Positions 1 to 8,637 of a stretch of DNA of 57,856 nt are shown here, in pieces. Below the pieces are notes generated by a model, which was given only the letters and a program-made list of their open reading frames with translations, was not told the origin of the DNA and ran no database searches. Source of the stretch: Bacillota bacterium (GTDB lineage: Bacteria > Bacillota > Clostridia > Lutisporales > Lutisporaceae); contig JAKPKE010000295.1 in assembly GCA_029553855.1 (NCBI GenBank), positions 1 through 57,856 on the forward strand, in the 5' to 3' direction. How positions within the stretch are numbered: the first letter of the stretch is position 1; each line of letters opens with the position of its first letter. Made by a program: the position numbers and the translations under genes.

Positions 1-26
1 TACTTTGCCAAAGGCGAGCAGTTGGC

Positions 27-115
27 AGTAAAAAGCTGATATTCTATAAGTTCTGTTACACTGCATGTGGAGTTCCACAGGCAGCCCACAGAAAAGAATA
101 TCTAGCTTTTTACTA
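27..115. repeat. Long inverted repeat at the left edge
   Basis: The arm at about 27-46 (ending AGCTGATATTCT) is nearly the reverse complement of the arm at about 96-115 (starting AGAATATCTAGC), with one extra base. The loop of about 50 bases holds a smaller hairpin, TGTGGA-GT-TCCACA. There is no T-run, so it is not an ordinary terminator. It lies just before a copy of the dispersed repeat (153-211) and may belong to the same element, but the window edge prevents a check. Confidence 0.5.
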
Positions 116-152
116 TGCCTATGGCCTGTCAAAATCATAACCCGTGTGCGTC

Positions 153-211
153 GATATACTATGTAATTCTCCTCAAGGGAATCAACAAACTTGAGGGCTA
201 TTATGTCGCAT
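153..211 (+). repeat. Dispersed repeat, copy A (3' module only)
   Basis: These 59 bases match 26802-26860 at all but about five positions by eye. They include the segment CAACAAACTTGAGGGCT and end in GTCGCAT. In the full copy near 26.6 kb this module is the right-hand end of a structured element. Here the left-hand module is absent or lies outside the recognisable part. The copy sits directly upstream of the radical SAM operon promoter. Confidence 0.75.
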
Positions 212-270
212 TATACTCCTATTATACAGCAATTCATTAACAGAACTCACCAAAAAAAAGAAAATATATG

Positions 271-309
271 CGAACATATGTTTGCATTTTCGGCAAAGTC
301 TGGTATAAT
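271..309 (+). promoter_or_regulatory. Promoter with overlapping LexA (SOS) box
   Basis: CGAACATATGTTTG at 271-284 matches the Gram-positive LexA/DinR box (CGAAC-N4-GTTYG). It overlaps the candidate -35 element TTTGCA (281-286), which is followed after 17 bases by TATAAT at 304-309. Transcription would start near 316, some 25 bases before the ATG at 341. LexA bound here would block RNA polymerase. The arrangement fits the downstream DNA-repair-type genes. Confidence 0.75.
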
Positions 310-340
310 AATGGTATTAACTTCTATGGGAGTGTTTTTT

Positions 341-1651
341 ATGAATCTTGCCGATAAGATCAAGATATTATCTGATTCTGCGAAATACGATGTATCCTGT
401 TCCTCCAGCGGCAGCGACAGGAAAAACATTAAAGGCGGCATAGGGAATGCCGCACCTTCAGGTATTTGCCACAGCTGGGCGGCTGATGGCCGTTGTATCT
501 CGCTTCTGAAAATACTGTTTACAAACTACTGCATATACGACTGCAAGTACTGTATCAACCGTTCCTCCAATGATATTCCGAGGGCTGCTTTCACCCCTGA
601 CGAATTAATTAACCTTACAATTAATTTCTATAGAAGAAATTATATCGAAGGGCTTTTTCTCAGCTCTGCCATATGCGTAAGTCCTGACCACACCATGGAG
701 CTGCTCCTGAAAACCGTTAAAAGGCTTCGACAGGAGGTCAATTTTAACGGATATATTCACGTAAAGGCCATACCCGGGGCAAATAAGGCCTTGATAGAAG
801 AAGCAGGAAAATTCGTAGACAGAATGAGTGTAAATATTGAACTCCCTTCCGGTGAAAGCCTCAAGCTCCTGGCACCTCAGAAGACCAAAGAATCAATAAT
901 AAAGCCCATGGGTTTCATTAAATCCGGAATTATACAGAATCGGGAAGAAAAGCTGAAATTCAAGAGCGCCCCCCAATTTGTCCCCGGGGGCCAATCCACC
1001 CAATTGATTATTGGAGCTACAAAAGACAATGATTTGGGGATTTTGAAGCTGTCTGAATCACTATATAACAGCTACAATCTTAAAAGGGTGTATTATTCGG
1101 CTTATATACCGGTATCAAATCATCCCAACCTTCCTGCATTAAGCGGGCCGCCATTGTTAAGAGAGCACCGGCTGTATCAGGCAGACTGGCTACTCAGATT
1201 TTACGGCTTCAGTTCCGGCGAGTTACTGGACGAAGAAAGCCCGAACTTTGATGAGTTATTGGATCCAAAGAGCAGCTGGGCTATCAGAAACCTTGATAAA
1301 TTTCCCGTAGAAGTCAATAAAGCAGATTATTTTACACTGTTGAGGGTACCCGGGATTGGGGTAAAATCAGCGCAGCGCATCCTTCAGGGGAGGAAAGTTT
1401 CAAAACTTGACTTTGATGATTTAAAAAAGCTTGGTATAGTATTGAAACGGGCAAAATACTTCATTACCTGCAAAGGCAGATATTTCCCCCAAAAAAGCAT
1501 ACCTACCAATCCGGTATCGGTAAAAAATCTCATGCTGCTGGAAGACAGAATCAAGATTCACGAAAACATTGAGCAGTTATCCTTCTTCTCGCTTTTTCCG
1601 GGTATTATGGCTGTCAGAGAAAATATCACAAGAATTTCAGGTGAATTATAA
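341..1651 (+). CDS. Putative DNA modification/repair radical SAM protein (TIGR03916-like)
   Basis: A 436-residue radical SAM enzyme. The iron-sulfur motif CxxxCxxC is Cys64, Cys68 and Cys71 (CIYDCKYC). The N-terminus, with SCSSSGS and a short Cys-containing segment (GICHSW), fits the family named putative DNA modification/repair radical SAM protein. Near residues 333-350 there is a helix-hairpin-helix (LLRVPGIGVKSAQRIL), a non-specific DNA-binding motif. The family is usually paired with the TIGR03915 protein, and the next gene is that partner, overlapping by one base. I chose ATG 341 over an in-frame ATG at 191 because the promoter and LexA box lie between them and the homologous start (MNLADKIKIL) is at 341. 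The exact DNA substrate is not established. Confidence 0.9.
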   Translation: MNLADKIKILSDSAKYDVSCSSSGSDRKNIKGGIGNAAPSGICHSWAADGRCISLLKILFTNYCIYDCKYCINRSSNDIPRAAFTPDELINLTINFYRRNYIEGLFLSSAICVSPDHTMELLLKTVKRLRQEVNFNGYIHVKAIPGANKALIEEAGKFVDRMSVNIELPSGESLKLLAPQKTKESIIKPMGFIKSGIIQNREEKLKFKSAPQFVPGGQSTQLIIGATKDNDLGILKLSESLYNSYNLKRVYYSAYIPVSNHPNLPALSGPPLLREHRLYQADWLLRFYGFSSGELLDEESPNFDELLDPKSSWAIRNLDKFPVEVNKADYFTLLRVPGIGVKSAQRILQGRKVSKLDFDDLKKLGIVLKRAKYFITCKGRYFPQKSIPTNPVSVKNLMLLEDRIKIHENIEQLSFFSLFPGIMAVRENITRISGEL

Positions 1652-2388
1652 TGCTGTATTATGTTTATGACGGTACCTTTGATGGGCTTTTGACAGCCAT
1701 ATACGATGCCTACCCCGAAAAAGATTCCCCAGAGAAGATAGTCCCCCTGAATGCTTTTACAGATAATTTTCTAATAAAGAAGTATTATATCGAAACTGAT
1801 GTGGAAAAATCAAAGAAGGTTCATGACGCAATAATCGCAAAGATATCAGAATTTGCAATGAAAAATATCATGTATGCCTTCTTATCGGAGCATGAGAATG
1901 CCGGTACATATATATTGGACTATCTGCGCTTTGGCTTCAAGGCAGGAAAAGCCGCAGACTCGTATCTATCTGACGACAGAGTAAATAATATTCATAAATT
2001 GGCAGCAAAAGTCGGCAGGGAAAGGCACCTATTGTTAGGAATTATCAGGTTCAGACTTCTTCGAAACAACATTTACTACGCTCCTATAGAACCCCATTAC
2101 AATACAATATGCCTCTTAGGAGATCATTTTGCCGACAGAATGTCTGACCAGATATTTGTTATACATGATATTAAAAGAGGTTATGGGATTTTTTATGACA
2201 AGGATAAATGGTTTATAAGTGACACAAAAATAAAAGAAGACATAGTCTTCCACGAAAATGAACCATTCTATCAGGAGCTCTGGAAACAGTATTTTGAAGG
2301 CATCGCAATAAAAACCAGAATAAATCCAAAGCTCCAGTCAAGTTTTTTGCCCAAAAGATATTGGAAATACTTAATCGAAATGAAGTAA
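1651..2388 (+). CDS. TIGR03915-type putative DNA metabolism protein (DUF4130)
   Basis: A 245-residue protein of the family that accompanies the radical SAM protein upstream. The opening (MLYYVYDGTFDGLLTAIYDA) is typical of that family, and a DUF4130-type core covers roughly residues 80-240. No catalytic residues are established for it. Its ATG overlaps the upstream TAA (bases 1649-1653), so the two genes are translationally coupled and should share the SOS-type promoter at 271-309. Some relatives are annotated as uracil-DNA-glycosylase-associated, but I see no glycosylase motif I would trust. The neighbourhood supports a DNA repair role as a two-protein unit. Confidence 0.85.
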   Translation: MLYYVYDGTFDGLLTAIYDAYPEKDSPEKIVPLNAFTDNFLIKKYYIETDVEKSKKVHDAIIAKISEFAMKNIMYAFLSEHENAGTYILDYLRFGFKAGKAADSYLSDDRVNNIHKLAAKVGRERHLLLGIIRFRLLRNNIYYAPIEPHYNTICLLGDHFADRMSDQIFVIHDIKRGYGIFYDKDKWFISDTKIKEDIVFHENEPFYQELWKQYFEGIAIKTRINPKLQSSFLPKRYWKYLIEMK

Positions 2389-2438
2389 TCCTCCCTGCAT
2401 GACTACCGGAAAACTCCCTGCTCCGAAAAACACGTCTG

Positions 2439-2885
2439 CTAAAGCTCTTTCCCGCAGCTTTTGCAAAACCGTGCATCCTCATCATTAAGGCTTCCGCAGC
2501 TTCTGCATTTTACTTTTATTACTTCCCTTGCCTCACAGGAATTGGTCATTTTATCAACGATATCAATGTTGCCGATAACATCGTTTATCATACCGCCCTT
2601 TGCTTCATTAAAGGGCTTCATATCTTCCCTTGCCTTTTTGGGATCAAGAAGCAGCCCTGAACCTGCCGTACCCTTGGCGCCGATATTCATAATAATGGAA
2701 CCGACAATCATTAAAACCATTCCTATTACCGGACTCTCAAAGGATGGACCCATGCTGCTTCCGAAGGGATCATTCATCAAACTTGCAGCGGAAAAAAATA
2801 CGGAAATAAAGAGTATAAATCCTATCCCCATCATCCCCATCCCAATATAATATGCAGTCTTTCTTTCTTGTGATATTTTTGCCAT
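2439..2885 (-). CDS. Membrane protein with C-terminal zinc ribbon
   Basis: A 148-residue protein. Two hydrophobic helices (about residues 15-38 and 55-75) are separated by a short Ser/Met/Gly/Pro loop. A central polar segment follows, and the C-terminus is a double-CxxC zinc ribbon (CRSCG...CKSCGKEL). Such ribbons in membrane proteins often mediate protein contacts; no enzyme activity is evident. I chose ATG 2885 because GGAG lies nine bases upstream; an in-frame start six codons earlier has no better site. It is the last gene of the leftward MoxR/VWA cluster, 60 bases after the 920-residue VWA gene, so it may be a small accessory of that system. It converges with the DUF4130 gene. Confidence 0.75.
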   Translation of the reverse strand: MAKISQERKTAYYIGMGMMGIGFILFISVFFSAASLMNDPFGSSMGPSFESPVIGMVLMIVGSIIMNIGAKGTAGSGLLLDPKKAREDMKPFNEAKGGMINDVIGNIDIVDKMTNSCEAREVIKVKCRSCGSLNDEDARFCKSCGKEL

Positions 2886-2945
2886 AATTATCACTCCAAT
2901 CATGTTTTTTTATTTAACATCATGGCATACAATGCAATACTCTTC

Positions 2946-5708
2946 CTATACTCTGCTTTTTTTCTTTTTCAACAGTGCCGAAGTGTCCAGATTATCTGAT
3001 ACGACCTTCCCTTTTTCCTCTGTCTTTTCCTTTTTATCAGGCTTTTCTTCCGTTTCAGGCCATAGTTTGATCGTATCATCCGCCATATAAACAGGCCCTT
3101 TTGCCTTTATAGGCTTTTTGCTTTGGTGTTTCGGTTTTATTTTTAAAACCGAAAGTTTCTCCTCCAATGCTGCAAGAGGCAGGTTAAGCCTTCTTAAGGC
3201 TATATCAAGCATGAACAATATAAGTGCCGTAATTAGCAGAACCGGCGTCAAATTTACAACCCCGAATATATCCTTCATTTTTCCTCTGTAAACATCTTCG
3301 GGAGTGTCGATAAGCGTTCCTCCGGTTTCATTTATAAGCCTGTCAAGATATCCGCTTTGGGGCCTTATCCTGTACTCCGGCGAATATTGCACCGACATCC
3401 CTGTACTTGCTGCATTTACCGTCTCCCCGCCCTTCTGCTGCAGAGCTTTTATAATATACGCACCTGTTCCGGTTATTTCAAATTCACCCCTGTACTGTCC
3501 CGGCGCTATAGGATAAAGCGTAATCTCCCTGCTCTCCAAATCAGGTGACACGATGGCGGCCTTAGTCTCAAATTCACTCTTATCCAACCTGTTGCTGAGT
3601 GTTATGACCCCTTTTCCCCCTTGCACTTCAGTTTCTACCGTAATATCGTCCTCCGGGTACTTTTCTATGGTCCAGTTGATAAGATTCTGCCATAATCTGA
3701 TATTATTATCCCATCCCGTATAGTTTCTGCTCCACCTGCCGCTTATATCCGAATTCCATGCCGCCGTTTTTCCTAAACCGTACTGCCATACTGTAAGTAT
3801 TGGGTCATCCTGATCACTTGCCAGCACCACCCTCGAGGTGCTTTTGGGGCTGGCCGCCACATATCCCAGAAGGGCTGGCAGCCCCATTTCCGCTACTCCC
3901 GCAAGGATTAAATGGTTATTGGTTATTACGGGTATAAATTCCCTGTTATTTATATATGCCCTTGCTGCCATAAAGGTTTCTTTTGTAAATATTCTCGGAA
4001 TATTTGAATACTCATCTGTATAGTAAAAGCGTCCATCGGCTCCCTTTGCTATATCCTCAAGCAGCCGGGCATCCGAGCCCTGACCGACTGCAACAGTGGA
4101 AACAGTGATATTGTCTTTTTTCAGTTTTTCCACCAGTTCTGTATAACCGGACCTCTCAGCCTGGCCATCTGTAAGAAGTATTATATGCTTTATCTTAGTA
4201 TTGGTGTTTCGTATTGATTCGTAGCCCTCCTGCAAAGCCGGAATTATGCTGGTGCCTCCTCCGGACCTTATAGTGCCTATATCATCTCTTATTTTCTCTG
4301 CCTCATCCGCCTTTCTGGTCGGGACTACCCAGTAATTGGTATCGTCAAAGGCAAGCACTCCTATCATATCATTAGGTCTTAAAGAGTCCAAGGTTCTTGC
4401 CGCAGCCTCCTTGGCCAGGTCCAGCTTCATTATTCCGCCCCTGCCCTCGGTCATGCTTCCGGATTTATCTATGATAAGCACAATGGACATGTCAGGTATT
4501 TCTTTCTTGCCCTTAAGCTCCATCTGTACCGGCAGCACCTTCTCCAGAGAGGTCCTGTAATAGCCTCCTAAAGCAAAGGAGTTTTCCCCGCCGGTTGCAA
4601 TAAAGCCTCCCCCCATATCCTTGACATAAGAATCCAAAGAATTCAGGAAACCGTCACTTAAGTTCTCGGCTGATATATTACAGGTGATTATTGATTTATA
4701 TGCGGATAAACCCTCTAATGTTCCAGGCACATTCTGGGCATTGACCCTGATATAGTCCATTCCTGAAGCTTTAAGCATAGTAATAACCTCATCCGCTTCC
4801 CCATCCATGTCTTCTACAACTAATATTTTAGGCTTGTCGATTATATTTGTGAAGGTCGAGGCTTCATTGTTCCTGCTCTCGGTGTCGACATCCGGTTCCA
4901 GAAGTGCTTTGTAGCTCTTGAAACCTCCGGTATCCGCCCTGTCACGGAATACGAATCTATTGCTCCCCTTCTGCAGTACTACTCTCTCTTCCGCAGCCCT
5001 ATCCTTTCCGCTGATCAGCGTAAGTTTAGCCCCTGTCTGTACAGTACTTTCGATGGTCACCACTATGTTGAATTCCTCTCCCAGCCTAAGTCTTTTGGGT
5101 ATGGTGATTCCTTCTGCCGCAACCTCATTACCAATTTTACGTTCTATCCTGTATACCTTGAAATCTATATTTTGGCTTATCATACTGGAGGCAAGTCTGG
5201 AGCATTCCCCTTCGTTCTCCTCACCATCGGTTACAAGTACAATCCTTTTCCTGCTGTTTTGCGGAAACAGCGACATGGATGTGGTCAAGGCATTCTCTAT
5301 GTTTGTATAGATACCTATTGGTTCGGTGTTAATTTTATTAAAAACCGGATCCTTTGACACAAAACTTTCAATTAAAGAGTTATCCCCAAAAGCCACAACC
5401 GCTGCCTGATCCTTAAAGGTCTTCTGTCTAAGCGCCTCTACTACAAAATCCTCAGCGGCTGTCCTATGCCCACTCATGCTGTCCGAGGCGTCTACCACGA
5501 ATATTGTGGTGGTTGTATCCACAATCCATTTAATATTTACTCCCGAAACGGCAAGTATAAGAAGAGCAAATACACTATTCCTCAGAAAAAGTATGAGCCT
5601 TCTCCTGAGCTTGTACATTTTTCCTAACTTGCGGGCAGTATAAAGTATAAAAAGAATTGCCGGAGGAATAAGTAAAAGCAGTAAAGGCCTTTCAACATCA
5701 ATAACCAC
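2946..5708 (-). CDS. Large membrane protein with two VWA domains and a GATase1-like domain
   Basis: A 920-residue protein. Two N-terminal membrane helices (about 8-25 and 41-62) precede a first VWA domain with the metal-binding motif DASDS at residues 73-77. A segment near residues 290-390 (KILVVEDMDG through GGGFIATGG) resembles the glutamine amidotransferase-like fold seen in such proteins. A second VWA domain near residue 410 carries DKSGS and later TDGQAE. A C-terminal helix near residue 815 is followed by a Lys/Glu-rich tail, probably cytoplasmic. Both VWA domains keep the MIDAS serines, so metal-dependent ligand binding is likely. The gene starts at GTG 5708 and overlaps the upstream VWA gene by 11 bases. 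The MoxR/DUF58 neighbours suggest a complex remodelled by the AAA ATPase; the actual role is unknown. Confidence 0.85.
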   Translation of the reverse strand: MVIDVERPLLLLLIPPAILFILYTARKLGKMYKLRRRLILFLRNSVFALLILAVSGVNIKWIVDTTTTIFVVDASDSMSGHRTAAEDFVVEALRQKTFKDQAAVVAFGDNSLIESFVSKDPVFNKINTEPIGIYTNIENALTTSMSLFPQNSRKRIVLVTDGEENEGECSRLASSMISQNIDFKVYRIERKIGNEVAAEGITIPKRLRLGEEFNIVVTIESTVQTGAKLTLISGKDRAAEERVVLQKGSNRFVFRDRADTGGFKSYKALLEPDVDTESRNNEASTFTNIIDKPKILVVEDMDGEADEVITMLKASGMDYIRVNAQNVPGTLEGLSAYKSIITCNISAENLSDGFLNSLDSYVKDMGGGFIATGGENSFALGGYYRTSLEKVLPVQMELKGKKEIPDMSIVLIIDKSGSMTEGRGGIMKLDLAKEAAARTLDSLRPNDMIGVLAFDDTNYWVVPTRKADEAEKIRDDIGTIRSGGGTSIIPALQEGYESIRNTNTKIKHIILLTDGQAERSGYTELVEKLKKDNITVSTVAVGQGSDARLLEDIAKGADGRFYYTDEYSNIPRIFTKETFMAARAYINNREFIPVITNNHLILAGVAEMGLPALLGYVAASPKSTSRVVLASDQDDPILTVWQYGLGKTAAWNSDISGRWSRNYTGWDNNIRLWQNLINWTIEKYPEDDITVETEVQGGKGVITLSNRLDKSEFETKAAIVSPDLESREITLYPIAPGQYRGEFEITGTGAYIIKALQQKGGETVNAASTGMSVQYSPEYRIRPQSGYLDRLINETGGTLIDTPEDVYRGKMKDIFGVVNLTPVLLITALILFMLDIALRRLNLPLAALEEKLSVLKIKPKHQSKKPIKAKGPVYMADDTIKLWPETEEKPDKKEKTEEKGKVVSDNLDTSALLKKKKSRV

Positions 5709-7506
5709 GTATATACACCACCCATTCTACGGCTGCAAAGAGAAGCAAGAAACATATGAGCCATTCCTGAAGTCTTATGCCTCCCAAAACGCTTCCGGCT
5801 TCGGAAGTCTTTTGATCCTCTGAAGTAAACTCCCGGATATTCACTGACTCGCTTTCTACGGGAAAATTTACAGCAAAGCTCGAAACCCTTTCCGATTCCT
5901 CTGTACTTTGTGTCAGTCGATATACACCATACTGTGCTGTCTTGTCAAAGAGCTGCATCGGATATGTAAGTTTCAGCTTATGAACCACACCCTCCGGATC
6001 TGTAACCAAAGCCTCCCTGACCTCAGGGTCCGGAATCAAATCTATAGGATCTCCGCATATGTATGAGGTCCTTCCCCCTGTGTCCATACCTGCAAGATAG
6101 GCAGTAAGGTTATATACGAATATAGGATATTCAGCAGTCAGGGCAAAATCGCTGTTGTGAAGGTCAAACCCTATCACCGCTGTTTTCCTCCCATTATATT
6201 CCCCGGAAAGAACAGCCGAATTTCCATTGACACCTATTAGCACATCCGACCAAAAAGGCGCTTTCATACTCTTAAGCTTTGACACCGTGAAATTTGCATT
6301 ATCCATATATTTTGTAATAGAATGCATCAGGATATCGGCAATTCCCCCTTCAACCTCCTCCCCCACCTCAATTATCCCATTGCCTTCAGGGGGGTTAAGG
6401 AGCAATATACTGCCCGATTTGGGCAGTATGGAAGGCAATGCCGAATCAAATATATAAAGATCATAGCCTTCGTCTAAGTCTTCACCGGGGTTTGTTTTGT
6501 ACAACTCCAGTCCGTTTATGTTAGACAGTGCCTTTTCCATAAACACATTGCCTTCTGACATCAACAGAACTTTCCTCAGCTTTGCTGGTTTCACTACGCT
6601 ATATACCTGATTATCCTCCTCCAGATCGTCCTTTTCGGTAAGTTCCGCCCATATATAAGGAACATCGGCGGGCATTTCTTTAAAATACACGGTCACCGTC
6701 TCCCTCGCAGGCAGCCGGACATCTTTTATGCCCAATATTCTGTCGCCCCCATAAAAAGATATCTCTCTGTCGAAGGGCTCGTCCGACCTGTTGGTTGCAC
6801 GGACTAATGCCGTCAGCTTCTCATTGTCTATGGAATATGAAATATAATCCAGGCTAACATTTGTAAGCTCTGATGCCAGTGATACCACCTCTGCGTTCAG
6901 ATCTTCCGTATCTACCGGGCTGTCGGTATAGAATACAGCCTTATAACTGCTGCTTTCTTCATACTGCTTTACCATAGCCCTGACCAGGGAAACTGAATCG
7001 TTGATATTCCCCGAGGAATTGCCCGGTTTTATGGCTCTGAGTCTGCTTTCTGCCTCTCCCTTATCCGTGGTTTTTCCTATTTCAACCCTTGGACTCCGTT
7101 CCACAGTCAAAAGAGAAATATTCGCATTTGCTCCTGAACGGTTTATCATTTCTCCGGCCAGCTGCTTAGCCTTCGCAAGCCTTGTGCTGCCCTCGTATTT
7201 TGCATTCATGCTTCCGGTATTGTCGATGACAATCACCAGATTGGAATACATGCCCCCGCCTGTAAAAATATAGGGATCGGAAAGTGCGAAAACCAGAAGA
7301 AGAATACAAAGAAGCTGCAGCAAAAGAAGCAGGTTTTTCTTAAGCTTCTGCCATGGGGTATTAACCTCAATATCCTTAAGAACCTGCTGCCATAGGTAAA
7401 TACTCCCGATCTGCTGTTCCTCGAATTTCTGCTTCAATATATACATTAGCACTACAAGAGGCATAAATGATAAAAACCACAATGCCCAGGGTGAAAACAG
7501 CTTCAT
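5698..7506 (-). CDS. BatA-like N-terminal domain / VWA membrane protein
   Basis: A 602-residue protein. The N-terminus (MKLFSPWALWFLSFMPLVVL, then a second helix near 57-78) matches the BatA aerotolerance-type N-terminal domain. A VWA domain follows, with the variant MIDAS motif DNTGS at residues 95-99. The middle looks like beta-rich extracytoplasmic material (about 240-520). One helix near residues 578-597 precedes a very short tail (YIRGY). The start is ATG 7506, with AGGATGTGA upstream. Genes of this type sit beside MoxR ATPases and DUF58 proteins in many bacteria. The 243-base gap to the upstream DUF58 gene is filled with dispersed repeats, which is odd for an operon and could weaken coupling. 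Confidence 0.85.
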   Translation of the reverse strand: MKLFSPWALWFLSFMPLVVLMYILKQKFEEQQIGSIYLWQQVLKDIEVNTPWQKLKKNLLLLLQLLCILLLVFALSDPYIFTGGGMYSNLVIVIDNTGSMNAKYEGSTRLAKAKQLAGEMINRSGANANISLLTVERSPRVEIGKTTDKGEAESRLRAIKPGNSSGNINDSVSLVRAMVKQYEESSSYKAVFYTDSPVDTEDLNAEVVSLASELTNVSLDYISYSIDNEKLTALVRATNRSDEPFDREISFYGGDRILGIKDVRLPARETVTVYFKEMPADVPYIWAELTEKDDLEEDNQVYSVVKPAKLRKVLLMSEGNVFMEKALSNINGLELYKTNPGEDLDEGYDLYIFDSALPSILPKSGSILLLNPPEGNGIIEVGEEVEGGIADILMHSITKYMDNANFTVSKLKSMKAPFWSDVLIGVNGNSAVLSGEYNGRKTAVIGFDLHNSDFALTAEYPIFVYNLTAYLAGMDTGGRTSYICGDPIDLIPDPEVREALVTDPEGVVHKLKLTYPMQLFDKTAQYGVYRLTQSTEESERVSSFAVNFPVESESVNIREFTSEDQKTSEAGSVLGGIRLQEWLICFLLLFAAVEWVVYIRGY

Positions 7507-7749
<243 letters not shown>

Positions 7750-8634
7750 CTAATACACAATTCCAGCTTTTGCAAACTCCTCAAATATTGTCTTCTCTAT
7801 AGGATCTGCCGAGGAAATCTGTATATAAGCCGCCCCCACTTTGCTGCAAAACTCCCTTATGCTATTCGTAAATGTGTTCAGCTCCTTATCGTACTGCGAA
7901 AGCATCGCCGGTGTAACGGAGACATCCCTTGCCTCTCCGGTTTCGCTGTCTATCAGCCTTATCTGCCCTGCTATTTCCGGTGAAAGCTCCTCCGGTGCCA
8001 AAATATGTACCAGAACAACCTCCTGCTTTTGGTATATCAGGTATTTCACCGCATCTTCGATTCCACCTGCAGTGAAGAAGTCGGAAAAAATTATTGAAGT
8101 TCCGTTTCCTCTAAACTCTTTTTTCTTAATACAGGAATTCAAGTCGGTAGTACCTTCAAACTGAATACTTTCCAGAAAATCAGCACAACGCTGAAACATC
8201 CCATGGCTGTTCAAAACTGCAGACTGCCTGACAAGTGTCTCTGAAACACTGTTAAGGCATACCCTGTCAAGGTTATTCAATGCAAGGTATGCAAATACCC
8301 CCGAAAGCCTTATTGCTGCGAGGGATTTTTTTGGCTCTCCGAAATACATGGAGCGGCTGCTGTCAATAAATATATTTATTATTGCTTCCCGTTCCTCCAT
8401 GAAAAGCTTGACGAAAAGCCTGTCAAACCTGCCGTAAGCATTCCAGTCTATTCGTCGGAAGTCATCACCCGGCGAATATTCCCTGAAGTCGGAGAACTCC
8501 ACGGAGCTGCCCTTGCTCCTTGACTTTCTGTTGCCCCCCGAACCTGTATTCATTGCCATTCTTACGTTTATAATTATGGTATCGAGTTTTTTTAAGAACT
8601 CTGCATCAAAAATTCTTTCACCCAATCGAAACAC
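7750..8634 (-). CDS. DUF58 domain protein
   Basis: A 294-residue soluble protein. The DUF58 signature GDDFRRIDWNAYGR is at about residues 55-68, followed by a VWA-like fold with DSSRS near residue 91. This is the classic partner of MoxR ATPases. It starts at GTG 8634, only three bases after the MoxR stop codon, so the two are translationally coupled. It has no signal peptide or membrane helix and should act in the cytoplasm, at the face of the membrane-bound VWA proteins encoded next. The C-terminal third holds a typical VWA-like strand pattern (SIIFSDFFTAGG). Confidence 0.9.
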   Translation of the reverse strand: MFRLGERIFDAEFLKKLDTIIINVRMAMNTGSGGNRKSRSKGSSVEFSDFREYSPGDDFRRIDWNAYGRFDRLFVKLFMEEREAIINIFIDSSRSMYFGEPKKSLAAIRLSGVFAYLALNNLDRVCLNSVSETLVRQSAVLNSHGMFQRCADFLESIQFEGTTDLNSCIKKKEFRGNGTSIIFSDFFTAGGIEDAVKYLIYQKQEVVLVHILAPEELSPEIAGQIRLIDSETGEARDVSVTPAMLSQYDKELNTFTNSIREFCSKVGAAYIQISSADPIEKTIFEEFAKAGIVY

Positions 8635-8637
8635 CTG

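Noticed and set aside
191-340. Longer N-terminal start of the radical SAM gene
   Set aside because: The LexA box and promoter lie inside this stretch, the residues are not typical of the family, and ATG 341 matches the known family start.
2213-2485. Minus-strand reading frame of 90 codons
   Set aside because: It is antisense to the end of the DUF4130 gene, lacks a ribosome site and has no family features.
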